From Paludibacter sp. (GTDB lineage: Bacteria; Bacteroidota; Bacteroidia; Bacteroidales; Paludibacteraceae): DNA of 5,847 nucleotides. Positions within the stretch are counted from its first letter, which is position 1. Each line of letters starts with the position of its first letter. The notes beneath the pieces are model-generated. The model was given only the letters and a program-made list of their open reading frames with translations. It made no database searches and had not been told where the DNA came from. Both the position numbers and the translations under genes were made by a program. Below are positions 1-5,847 of the stretch, in pieces. The stretch covers positions 1 to 5,847 of the forward strand of contig JAQTOL010000222.1 in assembly GCA_028748945.1 (NCBI GenBank), in the 5' to 3' direction.

Positions 1-600
1 CCCCAATATGATTTCATTGATTCTGTGATGCGCGAAAAATTAGGGGATGCTTATAATAAAGGATTGGAATGCATTATTGAGACGCAGATTAATGATGATG
101 GTAAGCCTACGGCCTGGTGTCAACAGTACGATGAAGTAACTTTAAAACCGGTATGGGCGCGTAAATTTGAACCTGCAAGTATCTGTAATAAAGAAAGTGC
201 CGACTTAGTAATTTTTTTGATGAGTATTGATCATCCAACCACGGGAATCATTGATGCCATTCAAAATGCAGTTCGTTGGTTTCAGGAATCAAAAATCTAC
301 AATACCAAAGAAGTAACTATAAAAGCACCAAAGGTTGTTACAACTTATCGCGTGTCTGAAACAGATAAAGTGGTGGTAAATGATAAAACCGCTCCTCCAA
401 TCTGGACCCGCTATTATGAACTGAAGACACACAGACCCATGTTTTGTGACCGTGACAGTAAAATAGTCTATTCATTGGCCGAAGTTTCACGTGAAAGACG
501 CGCCGGTTATGGCTGGTATGTATATTCACCCCAGGAAGTGTTGGATAAATACCCTGAATGGCGAAAGAAATGGGCTATTGATACCAAAGCTTTGAAATAA
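1..600 (+). CDS. Pectate lyase, polysaccharide lyase family 10 (C-terminal part, 5' truncated by window)
   Basis: The frame is open from base 1, and residues before the first GTG/ATG (bases 25-30) continue the protein, so the true start lies left of the window and about 199 residues are visible. The text matches the C-terminal half of family PL10 pectate lyases: WCQQYD (from base 115), then KPVWARKFEP (to about base 174), SICNKESADLVIFLMSI, AVRWFQESKIY, APPIWTRYYEL (from about base 391), RPMFCDRDSKIVYSLAEVSRERRAGYGW and a closing YPEWRKKW. Family members cleave polygalacturonate by Ca2+-dependent beta-elimination with an arginine as base. I cannot assign the catalytic residues with certainty here. 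The protein ends about ten residues after YPEWRKKW, so no type IX secretion C-terminal sorting domain follows; export would have to rely on an N-terminal signal outside the window. Family assignment is confident from the motif series; substrate is inferred from family. Confidence 0.88.
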   Translation, partial: PQYDFIDSVMREKLGDAYNKGLECIIETQINDDGKPTAWCQQYDEVTLKPVWARKFEPASICNKESADLVIFLMSIDHPTTGIIDAIQNAVRWFQESKIYNTKEVTIKAPKVVTTYRVSETDKVVVNDKTAPPIWTRYYELKTHRPMFCDRDSKIVYSLAEVSRERRAGYGWYVYSPQEVLDKYPEWRKKWAIDTKALK

Positions 601-664
601 AATCTAATTTTTATTTGTAGAGTTCGTATTTGAAACTAAAACTGATTTCTGTAATTATATAAAA

Positions 665-889
665 ATGAACCAAGAGCAAGTAAACGATCCATTACACGGC
701 ATTACCCTGAAAACTATTTTAGAACAATTGGTGGATTTTTATGGGTGGGAAGAACTGGATTCCCGTATTCGAATCAATTGTTTCAATAATAATCCCGGTA
801 TTAATTCCAGTCTGAAATTTCTTCGGAAAACTCCCTGGGCAAGATCAAAAGTGGAAGAATTGTATATTTCATTTTTATCAGAGCAATAA
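665..889 (+). CDS. VF530 family (DUF2132) small protein
   Basis: A 74-residue protein matching the small VF530/DUF2132 family nearly end to end: NDPLHGITL at residues 7-15, YGWEEL at 26-31, then [34 protein letters not shown] at 34-67, with the family's hallmark [12 protein letters not shown]. The family is named after a Vibrio fischeri protein of known fold and has been described as probably DNA-binding; its cellular role is not established. The length is normal for the family, with no signal peptide or membrane segment, so it should be cytoplasmic. It begins 64 bases after the pectate lyase stop, preceded by an A-rich stretch and no Shine-Dalgarno, as is usual in Bacteroidota. I see no convincing promoter in that gap, so read-through from the lyase gene is possible, but a functional link is not implied. 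The terminator at 916-953 follows closely. Confidence 0.88.
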   Translation: MNQEQVNDPLHGITLKTILEQLVDFYGWEELDSRIRINCFNNNPGINSSLKFLRKTPWARSKVEELYISFLSEQ

Positions 890-915
890 AAACAGAGCTT
901 CACTCCTACTTCATA

Positions 916-953
916 AAAAAAGCCGTTTTGGAATTGTCCAAAACGGCTTTTTT
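916..953. terminator. Bidirectional Rho-independent terminator between convergent genes
   Basis: A perfect 17-bp inverted repeat (916-932 with 937-953) encloses a 4-base ATTG loop. The core is GCCGTTTTGGA, flanked by six A on the left and six T on the right, so either strand yields a GC-containing stem followed by a U run. It lies 26 bases after the VF530 stop and 30 bases past the fbaA stop, between two convergent genes, so it can serve both. Confidence 0.93.
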
Positions 954-983
954 ACATATCAATAATTATTATTTTTAAATTGA

Positions 984-2063
984 TTAAAGGCTATTAATAG
1001 CATTCAAATCTTCGAAAGCAACTTTCAAACGGGCAATAAGTGATTCTTCACCTTTACGTAACCATACACGTGGATCGTAAAATTTCTTGTTCGGTTTTTC
1101 AGTTCCTTCAGGATTTCCAATCTGACCTTGTAAATAAGGACGATTAGCAGCTTCGAAACCACGAACACCATCCCAGTAAGCCCATTGAGTATCTGTATCA
1201 ATGTTCATTTTCACAACACCATAACCTATTGCTTCGCGAATTTCAGCATGTGATGAACCTGATCCACCGTGGAATACAAAATTTACCGGATGATCAATTG
1301 ACAATCCATCTTTTGCTTTGATATATTCCTGAGAATTCTTAAGAATAATCGGCATCAACTTCACATTTCCCGGTTTGTAAACACCATGTACATTTCCAAA
1401 AGAAGCTGCAATGGTAAAGTTTGGAGAAACTTTGCTTAATTCTGTGTAAGCATAGTATACATCGGCAGGTTGAGTATATAGAAGACTGTTATCGATACCG
1501 CTGTTGTCAACACCATCTTCTTCACCACCGGTGATTCCAAGTTCGATTTCAAGTGTCATCCCCATTTTACTCATACGTTCAAGGTAACGTTTGCTGATGG
1601 CAATATTTTCTTCGATTGGTTCTTCAGAAAGGTCGAGCATATGTGAACTGAAAAGAGGTTTTCCTGTTTCTGCAAAATTCTTTTCACTTGCATCCAACAA
1701 ACCATCAATCCAGGGGAGTAATTTTTTAGCTGCGTGGTCGGTATGTAGAATAACACGAACACCATAAGCTTCTGCCAAGGTATGAATATGTTTTGCTCCG
1801 GCAATTGCACCAAGTACGGCTGCCTGATGTCCTTCCATTTTTAGACCTTTGCCAGCATTGAATGCAGCACCTCCGTTAGAGAACTGAATCATTACCGGTG
1901 CATTTACATTTTTTGCAGCTTCCATAACAGCATTCACGGTTGAAGAACCAACCACATTGACTGCAGGGATTGCAAAACCATTTTCTTTGGCTACCTGAAA
2001 AATAAACTGTAAATCAGTTCCTGTAACCACACCCGGTTTAACTACATCTGAAATTTTACTCAT
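984..2063 (-). CDS. fbaA: Class II fructose-bisphosphate aldolase (Zn-dependent, E. coli FbaA type)
   Basis: Reversibly cleaves fructose 1,6-bisphosphate to glyceraldehyde 3-phosphate and dihydroxyacetone phosphate, in the cytoplasm, for glycolysis and gluconeogenesis. At 359 residues it has the same length as E. coli FbaA. Visible active-site segments: LHTDHAAKK with the catalytic Asp109 and zinc ligand His110; GITGGEEDGVDN with Glu181/Glu182 on the mobile loop; GNVHGVYKPGN with zinc ligand His226; FVFHGGSGSS with zinc ligand His265 and the phosphate-binding glycines and serines; and MNIDTDTQWA at 286-295. All match the class IIA subgroup, not the shorter GatY/Bacillus type. The ATG at 2061-2063 aligns with the family N-terminus (MSKISDVVKPGVVTG). 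It is probably transcribed alone, from the promoter at 2192-2223 to the terminator at 916-953. The leader has inverted repeats at 2110-2138 and 2141-2156. Nothing in the protein is degraded. Confidence 0.97.
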   Translation of the reverse strand: MSKISDVVKPGVVTGTDLQFIFQVAKENGFAIPAVNVVGSSTVNAVMEAAKNVNAPVMIQFSNGGAAFNAGKGLKMEGHQAAVLGAIAGAKHIHTLAEAYGVRVILHTDHAAKKLLPWIDGLLDASEKNFAETGKPLFSSHMLDLSEEPIEENIAISKRYLERMSKMGMTLEIELGITGGEEDGVDNSGIDNSLLYTQPADVYYAYTELSKVSPNFTIAASFGNVHGVYKPGNVKLMPIILKNSQEYIKAKDGLSIDHPVNFVFHGGSGSSHAEIREAIGYGVVKMNIDTDTQWAYWDGVRGFEAANRPYLQGQIGNPEGTEKPNKKFYDPRVWLRKGEESLIARLKVAFEDLNAINSL

Positions 2064-2109
2064 AATTCAATAATTAAATTGTTATATATTACTTAACGTT
2101 GATTTTAAA

Positions 2110-2138
2110 ACAAATAACTTTTGGAAAAGTTAGTTTGT
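2110..2138 (-). promoter_or_regulatory. Inverted repeat in the fbaA leader (hairpin or operator)
   Basis: TAACTTTT (2115-2122) and AAAAGTTA (2125-2132) form a perfect 8-bp dyad around GG. Pairing continues outward with ACAAA (2110-2114) against TTTGT (2134-2138) after one unpaired base at 2133. In the minus-strand RNA this gives about 12 pairs, one bulged C and a 4-base UCCA loop. It sits about 47 bases before the fbaA start and downstream of the predicted promoter. It could be an RNA hairpin or a binding site for a dimeric regulator; no U-run follows immediately, so a simple terminator is less likely. Confidence 0.5.
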
Positions 2139-2140
2139 GT

Positions 2141-2156
2141 CAGCATATTTATACTG
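2141..2156 (-). promoter_or_regulatory. Second short hairpin in the fbaA leader
   Basis: CAGCATA (2141-2147) and TATACTG (2150-2156) pair around TT. On the DNA plus strand one position mismatches (C against A), but in the minus-strand transcript this becomes a U-G wobble, so the stem is continuous only in the fbaA leader RNA. It lies two bases from the larger inverted repeat at 2110-2138. It is short and AT-rich, so the call is tentative. Confidence 0.3.
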
Positions 2157-2191
2157 TTTTACAACATTTTGACACCCTTACTTTCAAAGCA

Positions 2192-2223
2192 CAAAAGTAG
2201 TCAATAAAAATGACTTATACAAT
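2192..2223 (-). promoter_or_regulatory. Bacteroidota-type sigma promoter for fbaA
   Basis: On the minus strand the -7 element reads TACTTTTG (2199-2192), an exact match to TAnnTTTG, preceded after a 20-base spacer by ATTG (2223-2220) as the -33 element. This is the spacing known for the Bacteroidota primary sigma factor. Transcription should begin near 2187, giving a leader of about 120 bases before the fbaA ATG. It lies in the gap between the hppA terminator and fbaA, where a promoter is expected. Confidence 0.6.
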
Positions 2224-2235
2224 CAATTTTAATGG

Positions 2236-2271
2236 AAAATCCGACGTTTACTTTTGCAAACGCCGGATTTT
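2236..2271 (-). terminator. Rho-independent terminator of hppA
   Basis: AAAATCCG-A-CGTTT (2236-2249) pairs with AAACG-C-CGGATTTT (2258-2271) around an 8-base loop. The single A/C mismatch in the plus-strand reading becomes a G-U wobble in minus-strand RNA, giving an uninterrupted 14-bp stem that ends in AUUUU. This favours action on the minus strand, downstream of hppA, whose stop lies 35 bases before the stem. The U-tract is short and broken by CC, so termination strength is uncertain. Confidence 0.7.
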
Positions 2272-2281
2272 ATTTACTAAA

Positions 2282-2299
2282 GTTTCCCTCAGGGAAAAC
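2282..2299 (-). other. Stop-proximal hairpin in the hppA 3' untranslated region
   Basis: TTTCCCT (2283-2289) and AGGGAAA (2291-2297) form a dyad centred on base 2290; as RNA it makes a 6-bp stem with a 3-base loop, extendable by one G-C pair with a bulged base. It begins about 7-9 bases after the hppA stop codon and precedes the terminator hairpin at 2236-2271. A role in transcript end protection or as an auxiliary terminator is inference. Confidence 0.4.
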
Positions 2300-2305
2300 A
2301 GATAT

Positions 2306-4549
2306 TTAGAACAAGCTCCATGCAACGGTCAAACCGGCCATTACGATAGAAACCATGCTCATAAGTTTAATAAGAATATTCAACGATGGACCTGAAGTAT
2401 CTTTAAATGGATCACCAACTGTATCACCTGTTACAGCTGCTTTGTGAGCCTCTGAACCTTTACCACCGTAATTTCCTTCTTCAATGAATTTCTTTGCATT
2501 ATCCCATGCACCACCTGAGTTAGCCATAAAGATTGCCAGAATAAATCCGGTTGAAACACCACCAAGTAATAATCCCATTACTCCCGAAACACCAAAAATA
2601 ACACCGGTAATTACGGGAATTAAAATAGCTAATAAGGATGGAAGCAACATTTCGCGTTGAGCTCCTTTTGTTGAGATAGCCACACAACGTGCATAATCTG
2701 GTTCTGCCTTACCTTCAAGAATACCTGCTATTTCGCGGAACTGACGACGTACTTCTTCAACCATACTTTGTGCAGCACGGCCTACTGCATTCATTGTTAA
2801 ACCGCTGAATAAGAATGCAGCCATAGATCCGATAAAAGTACCAACCAATACCCGTGGATTCATTAAATCGACCTGGAAATATTGCATCAATTGAGGTATG
2901 GTGGCGTGATGAATGTCTAAGTTCTCAAATTTGTTTAATGAAGCAAACTGGGCAAACTTAGCTACTTTTTCAGGAATTCGTCCCATGGCAATTTTAATTT
3001 CTTCCAAATATGAAGCCATTAAAGCTAAAGCAGTTAATGCAGCCGATCCGATGGCAAAACCTTTTCCGGTTGCAGCAGTAGTGTTTCCTAATGAATCCAA
3101 CGCATCGGTACGTTTACGAACTTCTTCACCAAGACCACTCATTACGGCATTACCACCGGCATTATCTGCAATTGGTCCGTATGCATCGGTCGCCAGTGTG
3201 ATTCCTAACGTGGAAAGCATACCCACAGCAGCAATAGCAATACCGTAAAGACCCATGCTGATATTAGAAAAATTAAAGCCGGATGCAAACAAGAAAGCTA
3301 AAATAATAGAAGTTCCAACAATTAATACGGGAAAAGCAGTTGAAATCATTCCTGTTCCGATTCCTGAAATAATTACGGTGGCAGGACCTGTTTTTGTTGA
3401 CGCAGCAATGTTTTGAGTAGGTTTAAAGCCTGATGATGTAAAGTATTCGGTAATTTTTCCAATTCCAACACCACCTAACAAACCGGCTACCATTGAACCC
3501 CAGATTCCAAGGTAATTAGGTATATCTAAATACTTAAGAATAAAGAATGAGAAAATGGCAATAAGTACAGAACTGGCATTTACTCCACGTCCTAAAGCAG
3601 CTAATAATTGTTTTTGAGAAGCACCTTCTTTTGCTTTTACAAGGAAAATACCGGCGATAGAAAGAATGATACCCACAGCAGCAATAATCATTGGAGCAAT
3701 AACACCATTAAACTGTGTTTCTAAGCCCATACCTTTAAAAGCAGTAGCTCCAAGTGCAGCAGTAGAAAGAATTGCACCACAATATGATTCGTACAAGTCA
3801 GCGCCCATACCGGCCACGTCACCCACATTATCACCCACGTTATCGGCAATAGTTGCCGGATTGCGGGGATCATCTTCTGGAATTCCTGCTTCTATCTTAC
3901 CAACCAGGTCAGCACCAACATCGGCGGCTTTTGTAAAAATACCACCACCAACACGCGCAAACAAGGCCTGAGTTGAAGCACCCATACCGAAAGTAAGAGT
4001 CGTAGTGGTGATAATAACTAATTTCATTGAAGGATCAGCAGCAATAAGACCATTTGTAACAGAATCTAAACTACCAATAATAAATTGTAAGGCATAAAAC
4101 CAAATTGAAATATCAAGTAAACCAAGTCCAACAACTACTAAACCCATAACAGCACCCGAACGGAAAGCCAAACGCAACCCATCGTTCAACGAACGTTGTG
4201 CAGCATGTGCAGTACGCGCCGAAGCATAAGTGGCTGTTTTCATTCCGAAGAATCCGGCTAAACCGGAGAAAAAACCACCTGTCAAGAATGCAAAAGGCAC
4301 CCATGGGTTTTGAATTCCAAGTACATAAGCCATAATGGCAAATATTGCTGTAATAATCACAAAAACGATTGTTACAATTTTGTACTGTTGTTTTAAATAT
4401 GCCATGGCTCCTTCCCGGACGTACTTGGCAATCTTTTTCATTGTGTCGGTTCCTTCGCTTTCCTTCATCATTTGTTTGAAGAAATACCACGCAAAACCAA
4501 GCGCGATGATTGCCGCAGTGGGCACTAAAAAGAAAATTTTACTTTCCAT
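2306..4549 (-). CDS. hppA: Membrane-bound ion-translocating pyrophosphatase, K+-dependent, probable Na+,H+-pumping type
   Basis: Hydrolyses inorganic pyrophosphate and uses the energy to pump cations across the cytoplasmic membrane. The 747-residue protein is hydrophobic with many membrane segments, normal for mPPases. Substrate motifs: [25 protein letters not shown] at 207-231, [19 protein letters not shown] at 237-255, [12 protein letters not shown] at 455-466, GGAWDNAKK at 679-687 and [10 protein letters not shown] at 708-717. [10 protein letters not shown] at 488-497 has Ala492 and Gly495, the K+-dependent signature (Lys and Thr in K+-independent forms). The gate glutamate is Glu254, in the Na+-PPase-type position. 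Thr90, Phe94, Asp146 and Met175 correspond to residues I recall as diagnostic of Na+,H+-PPases such as that of Bacteroides vulgatus. Oddities: Val469 where AEM is usual, and a long hydrophilic loop at about 516-562. The ATG at 4547-4549 suits the first membrane segment (residues 5-24). The gene follows the nucleosidase by 90 bases. Confidence 0.97.
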   Translation of the reverse strand: MESKIFFLVPTAAIIALGFAWYFFKQMMKESEGTDTMKKIAKYVREGAMAYLKQQYKIVTIVFVIITAIFAIMAYVLGIQNPWVPFAFLTGGFFSGLAGFFGMKTATYASARTAHAAQRSLNDGLRLAFRSGAVMGLVVVGLGLLDISIWFYALQFIIGSLDSVTNGLIAADPSMKLVIITTTTLTFGMGASTQALFARVGGGIFTKAADVGADLVGKIEAGIPEDDPRNPATIADNVGDNVGDVAGMGADLYESYCGAILSTAALGATAFKGMGLETQFNGVIAPMIIAAVGIILSIAGIFLVKAKEGASQKQLLAALGRGVNASSVLIAIFSFFILKYLDIPNYLGIWGSMVAGLLGGVGIGKITEYFTSSGFKPTQNIAASTKTGPATVIISGIGTGMISTAFPVLIVGTSIILAFLFASGFNFSNISMGLYGIAIAAVGMLSTLGITLATDAYGPIADNAGGNAVMSGLGEEVRKRTDALDSLGNTTAATGKGFAIGSAALTALALMASYLEEIKIAMGRIPEKVAKFAQFASLNKFENLDIHHATIPQLMQYFQVDLMNPRVLVGTFIGSMAAFLFSGLTMNAVGRAAQSMVEEVRRQFREIAGILEGKAEPDYARCVAISTKGAQREMLLPSLLAILIPVITGVIFGVSGVMGLLLGGVSTGFILAIFMANSGGAWDNAKKFIEEGNYGGKGSEAHKAAVTGDTVGDPFKDTSGPSLNILIKLMSMVSIVMAGLTVAWSLF

Positions 4550-4561
4550 AAAAATTAAATG

Positions 4562-4592
4562 ATTGATTATTAGTAAATAAATTGATTATTAG
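4562..4592. repeat. Short direct repeat in the hppA leader
   Basis: The 12-base word ATTGATTATTAG occurs at 4562-4573 and again at 4581-4592, a 19-base period, starting 13 bases upstream of the hppA start codon. The region is almost pure A/T, so a chance or slippage origin is possible; spacing close to two helical turns would also suit a paired protein-binding site. Confidence 0.45.
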
Positions 4593-4639
4593 ATAATTAT
4601 ATTTTATAAATAACTATTTTCAAAAGGTTAACAATATTA

Positions 4640-5389
4640 CTATTTTGAAATTAAATGAATGTATTCTTTAATAATTGAGAGTGAATAATCGCCTGCATGT
4701 TGATTTACAAATCCGATAGCCGATACATGGGCCTCTTCATCGGCTGTATCGGAAATGACACGTACTACAACCAATGGAACTTCATAATCGTCGCAAACCT
4801 GTGCAACTGCTGCTCCTTCCATTTCGGCACAAACCACTGATGGTAAATTTTTTATCAGTGCATGTTTCATTGCCGAGCTTGAAATAAATAAATCACCACT
4901 TGCGATATCACCTATCAGCATTTTAGGATTTGGTATATTATTTTCTATCAGAATTTTTCTGAATTCTTTGTTATTCTTTAGAAAATTATGGATAGCCTGA
5001 GCCATTGTGTCCACATTTTGTTGAGGAGTTTCGTAAGACGTTTTTCCGGTAAGCGGAATTTCAAACCGGCGCATCAACGGACGTGCATCCATATCGTGCT
5101 GAAATAAACGTTGTCCGATAACAACATCACCTACATTTAATTCTGGTGAAATGGCTCCGGCAACACCTGTAAAAATAATCCGGTCCACTTTATATTCCAA
5201 AATAAGATGTGTAACGGTGGCTGCTGCTGCAACTTTACCCCAGCGTGAAAATACTGCGACTACTTCTTGTCCAAACAATTCCCCACGATAATATATCCGG
5301 CTGCCACTTTCTTCTATCTGCTTGTTCGTTATTGAAGCGATTATTTTGTCCATTTCTTCGGGCATGGCACCCATTATTCCTAATAACAT
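4640..5389 (-). CDS. mtnN: 5'-methylthioadenosine/S-adenosylhomocysteine nucleosidase
   Basis: Cytoplasmic enzyme that removes adenine from methylthioadenosine and S-adenosylhomocysteine, clearing inhibitory by-products of methylation and polyamine synthesis and feeding methionine salvage. The 249 residues form one nucleoside phosphorylase-like domain: start MLLGIMGAMPEE with catalytic Glu12, FTGVAGAI at 73-80, GDVVIGQRLFQHDMDARP at 87-104, ASGDLFI at 163-169 with the substrate-stacking Phe, AEMEGAAVAQV at 188-198 with Met190-Glu191 that bind ribose, and VVRVISDTAD at 208-217 with catalytic Asp214. The N-terminus aligns with E. coli MtnN residue for residue, which fixes the start. It is about 17 residues longer than the E. 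coli enzyme, with the extra length around 105-155. In menaquinone-by-futalosine organisms homologues also act on aminodeoxyfutalosine; that cannot be decided here. It starts 39 bases after the M48 peptidase gene, so the two probably share a transcript. Confidence 0.93.
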   Translation of the reverse strand: MLLGIMGAMPEEMDKIIASITNKQIEESGSRIYYRGELFGQEVVAVFSRWGKVAAAATVTHLILEYKVDRIIFTGVAGAISPELNVGDVVIGQRLFQHDMDARPLMRRFEIPLTGKTSYETPQQNVDTMAQAIHNFLKNNKEFRKILIENNIPNPKMLIGDIASGDLFISSSAMKHALIKNLPSVVCAEMEGAAVAQVCDDYEVPLVVVRVISDTADEEAHVSAIGFVNQHAGDYSLSIIKEYIHLISK

Positions 5390-5428
5390 AGTGTATCAAT
5401 TTACAGTTTATTCATTTACAAATTAACA

Positions 5429-5847
5429 TTAGTCGGTAAGTTTGTTTATACGTTGATATAATGTCGGGTGAGAATAATGAAAAAATACGTATACCGGATG
5501 TAGCATTAAATTGCTTAATGATGTGGCTGAAAGTTTCTTTAATCCCGATTGTAATTGGGTGGCATATCCGTATTTGGCTGCGAATGCATCGGCCTGATAT
5601 TCAAATTTTCTTGAAAGTACATTGGTGGCAATACCTAAAATCAACGAAATGGGTGAATATAAAATGCTAAATGCTAGTGCACTGAGGTGAAATGAAGCCT
5701 TTGTACCCCCTAATGCCTGAGCTAATGCATCGCTTTGGAGTATTAATCCAAAAACAAAAAAGAGAATTAATGTTGTCGGAATTGAAACCGTAAAATTGAT
5801 CAGCGTATGTTTTAATTTGTAATGCCCTACTTCGTGTGCCAAAACTG
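5429..5847 (-). CDS. M48 family membrane zinc metallopeptidase, Ste24-like (C-terminal part, truncated by window)
   Basis: Integral membrane zinc protease of the Ste24/HtpX superfamily. The frame is open to the right edge, reading ...VLAHEVGHYKLKHT; the nearest possible start is a TTG inside this conserved helix, so the real start lies outside and about 139 residues are visible. The zinc motif HEVGH is at 5822-5836 and the third ligand is the Glu of SRKFEYQADAFAAKYG (codon 5600-5602). Two membrane segments lie between them (about bases 5805-5732 and 5690-5615). The C-terminal FHYSHPTLYQRI is the segment typical of Ste24-type (M48A) enzymes, favouring these over HtpX. The eukaryotic relative processes CAAX proteins; bacterial members are thought to act in membrane protein quality control, and the substrate is unknown here. 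All visible catalytic residues are intact. It is the upstream neighbour of mtnN on the same strand. Confidence 0.9.
   Translation of the reverse strand, partial: VLAHEVGHYKLKHTLINFTVSIPTTLILFFVFGLILQSDALAQALGGTKASFHLSALAFSILYSPISLILGIATNVLSRKFEYQADAFAAKYGYATQLQSGLKKLSATSLSNLMLHPVYVFFHYSHPTLYQRINKLTD

Noticed and set aside
338..529. 63-residue minus-strand frame inside the lyase gene
   Set aside because: Antisense to a well-supported PL10 domain, with no family resemblance.
601..664. A promoter or terminator between the lyase and VF530 genes
   Set aside because: TTTG words occur, but no TAnnTTTG element or stem-loop could be found.
1571..1813. 80-residue minus-strand frame inside fbaA
   Set aside because: It is a frame-shifted reading of the intact aldolase gene.
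2210..2395. Possible 61-residue plus-strand protein
   Set aside because: It runs through the fbaA promoter side, the hppA terminator hairpins and into the antisense of the hppA 3' end, and resembles no family.
2913..3971. Two long plus-strand frames (2913-3248 and 3666-3971) antisense to hppA
   Set aside because: Their composition (Ala, Pro, Ile, Ser rich) is what antisense reading of a small-residue-rich membrane protein gives, and the minus-strand gene is unmistakable.
4113..4562. Overlapping frames at 4113-4490 (-) and 4335-4562 (+) near the hppA start
   Set aside because: Both are shifted or antisense readings of the hppA N-terminal region; neither resembles a known protein.
4593..4639. 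A promoter for hppA
   Set aside because: Several TTG words and TA-rich -7-like strings exist on the minus strand, but none combines a good TAnnTTTG with the right spacing; the sequence is too A/T rich to choose one.
5461..5670. 69-residue plus-strand frame inside the M48 gene
   Set aside because: Antisense to the M48 C-terminal domain, whose zinc ligands and HP motif are intact on the minus strand.
5840..5842. TTG as the start codon of the M48 protein
   Set aside because: It falls one residue before the AHEVGH zinc motif, and the frame stays open to the window edge; a functional M48 enzyme needs the upstream region, so the gene is cut by the window.
1..5847. CRISPR, tRNA, rRNA, insertion sequence, toxin-antitoxin or defence genes
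   Set aside because: No spaced repeat array, cloverleaf, transposase or terminal inverted repeats were seen; every sizeable stretch is accounted for by the listed genes.

Overview
This window looks like a piece of a Bacteroidota chromosome, most likely Bacteroidales or the related Marinilabiliales. That reading rests on an AT-rich background with very AT-rich intergenic DNA, starts without Shine-Dalgarno sequences, a good TAnnTTTG-type promoter in front of the aldolase gene, and an HppA of the kind found in Bacteroides-like anaerobes. The genus is not resolvable by eye.

Layout. Bases 1-600 (+) are the C-terminal part of a family PL10 pectate lyase whose start lies to the left. A small VF530-family (DUF2132) gene follows at 665-889 (+). 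A strong bidirectional hairpin terminator at 916-953 separates these from everything to the right, which is on the minus strand. Read in the direction of transcription, from right to left, the minus-strand genes are: the C-terminal third of an M48/Ste24-type membrane zinc peptidase (5847-5429, start beyond the right edge); a 5'-methylthioadenosine/S-adenosylhomocysteine nucleosidase (5389-4640); a membrane-bound ion-pumping pyrophosphatase, hppA (4549-2306); and a class II fructose-bisphosphate aldolase, fbaA (2063-984).

Transcription units. The peptidase and nucleosidase genes are 39 bases apart and probably cotranscribed. hppA follows after 90 AT-rich bases and may be read from the same transcript or from its own promoter. 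hppA ends with a stop-proximal hairpin and then a terminator-like hairpin. About 15 bases further on a Bacteroidota-type promoter starts fbaA with a leader of roughly 120 bases, which carries two adjacent inverted repeats. fbaA is therefore probably a separate unit.

How the genes fit together. Most are housekeeping: hexose-bisphosphate splitting or synthesis (FbaA), energy conservation from pyrophosphate at the membrane (HppA), recycling of S-adenosylmethionine by-products (MTA/SAH nucleosidase) and membrane protein turnover (M48). The pectate lyase points to a plant-polysaccharide-degrading lifestyle. The most informative detail is in HppA, which carries the residues I recall as the signature of the Na+,H+ co-transporting subfamily together with the K+-dependence signature. 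I found no CRISPR array, tRNA, rRNA, insertion sequence, phage gene or defence system, and no evidence of a wholly new system.
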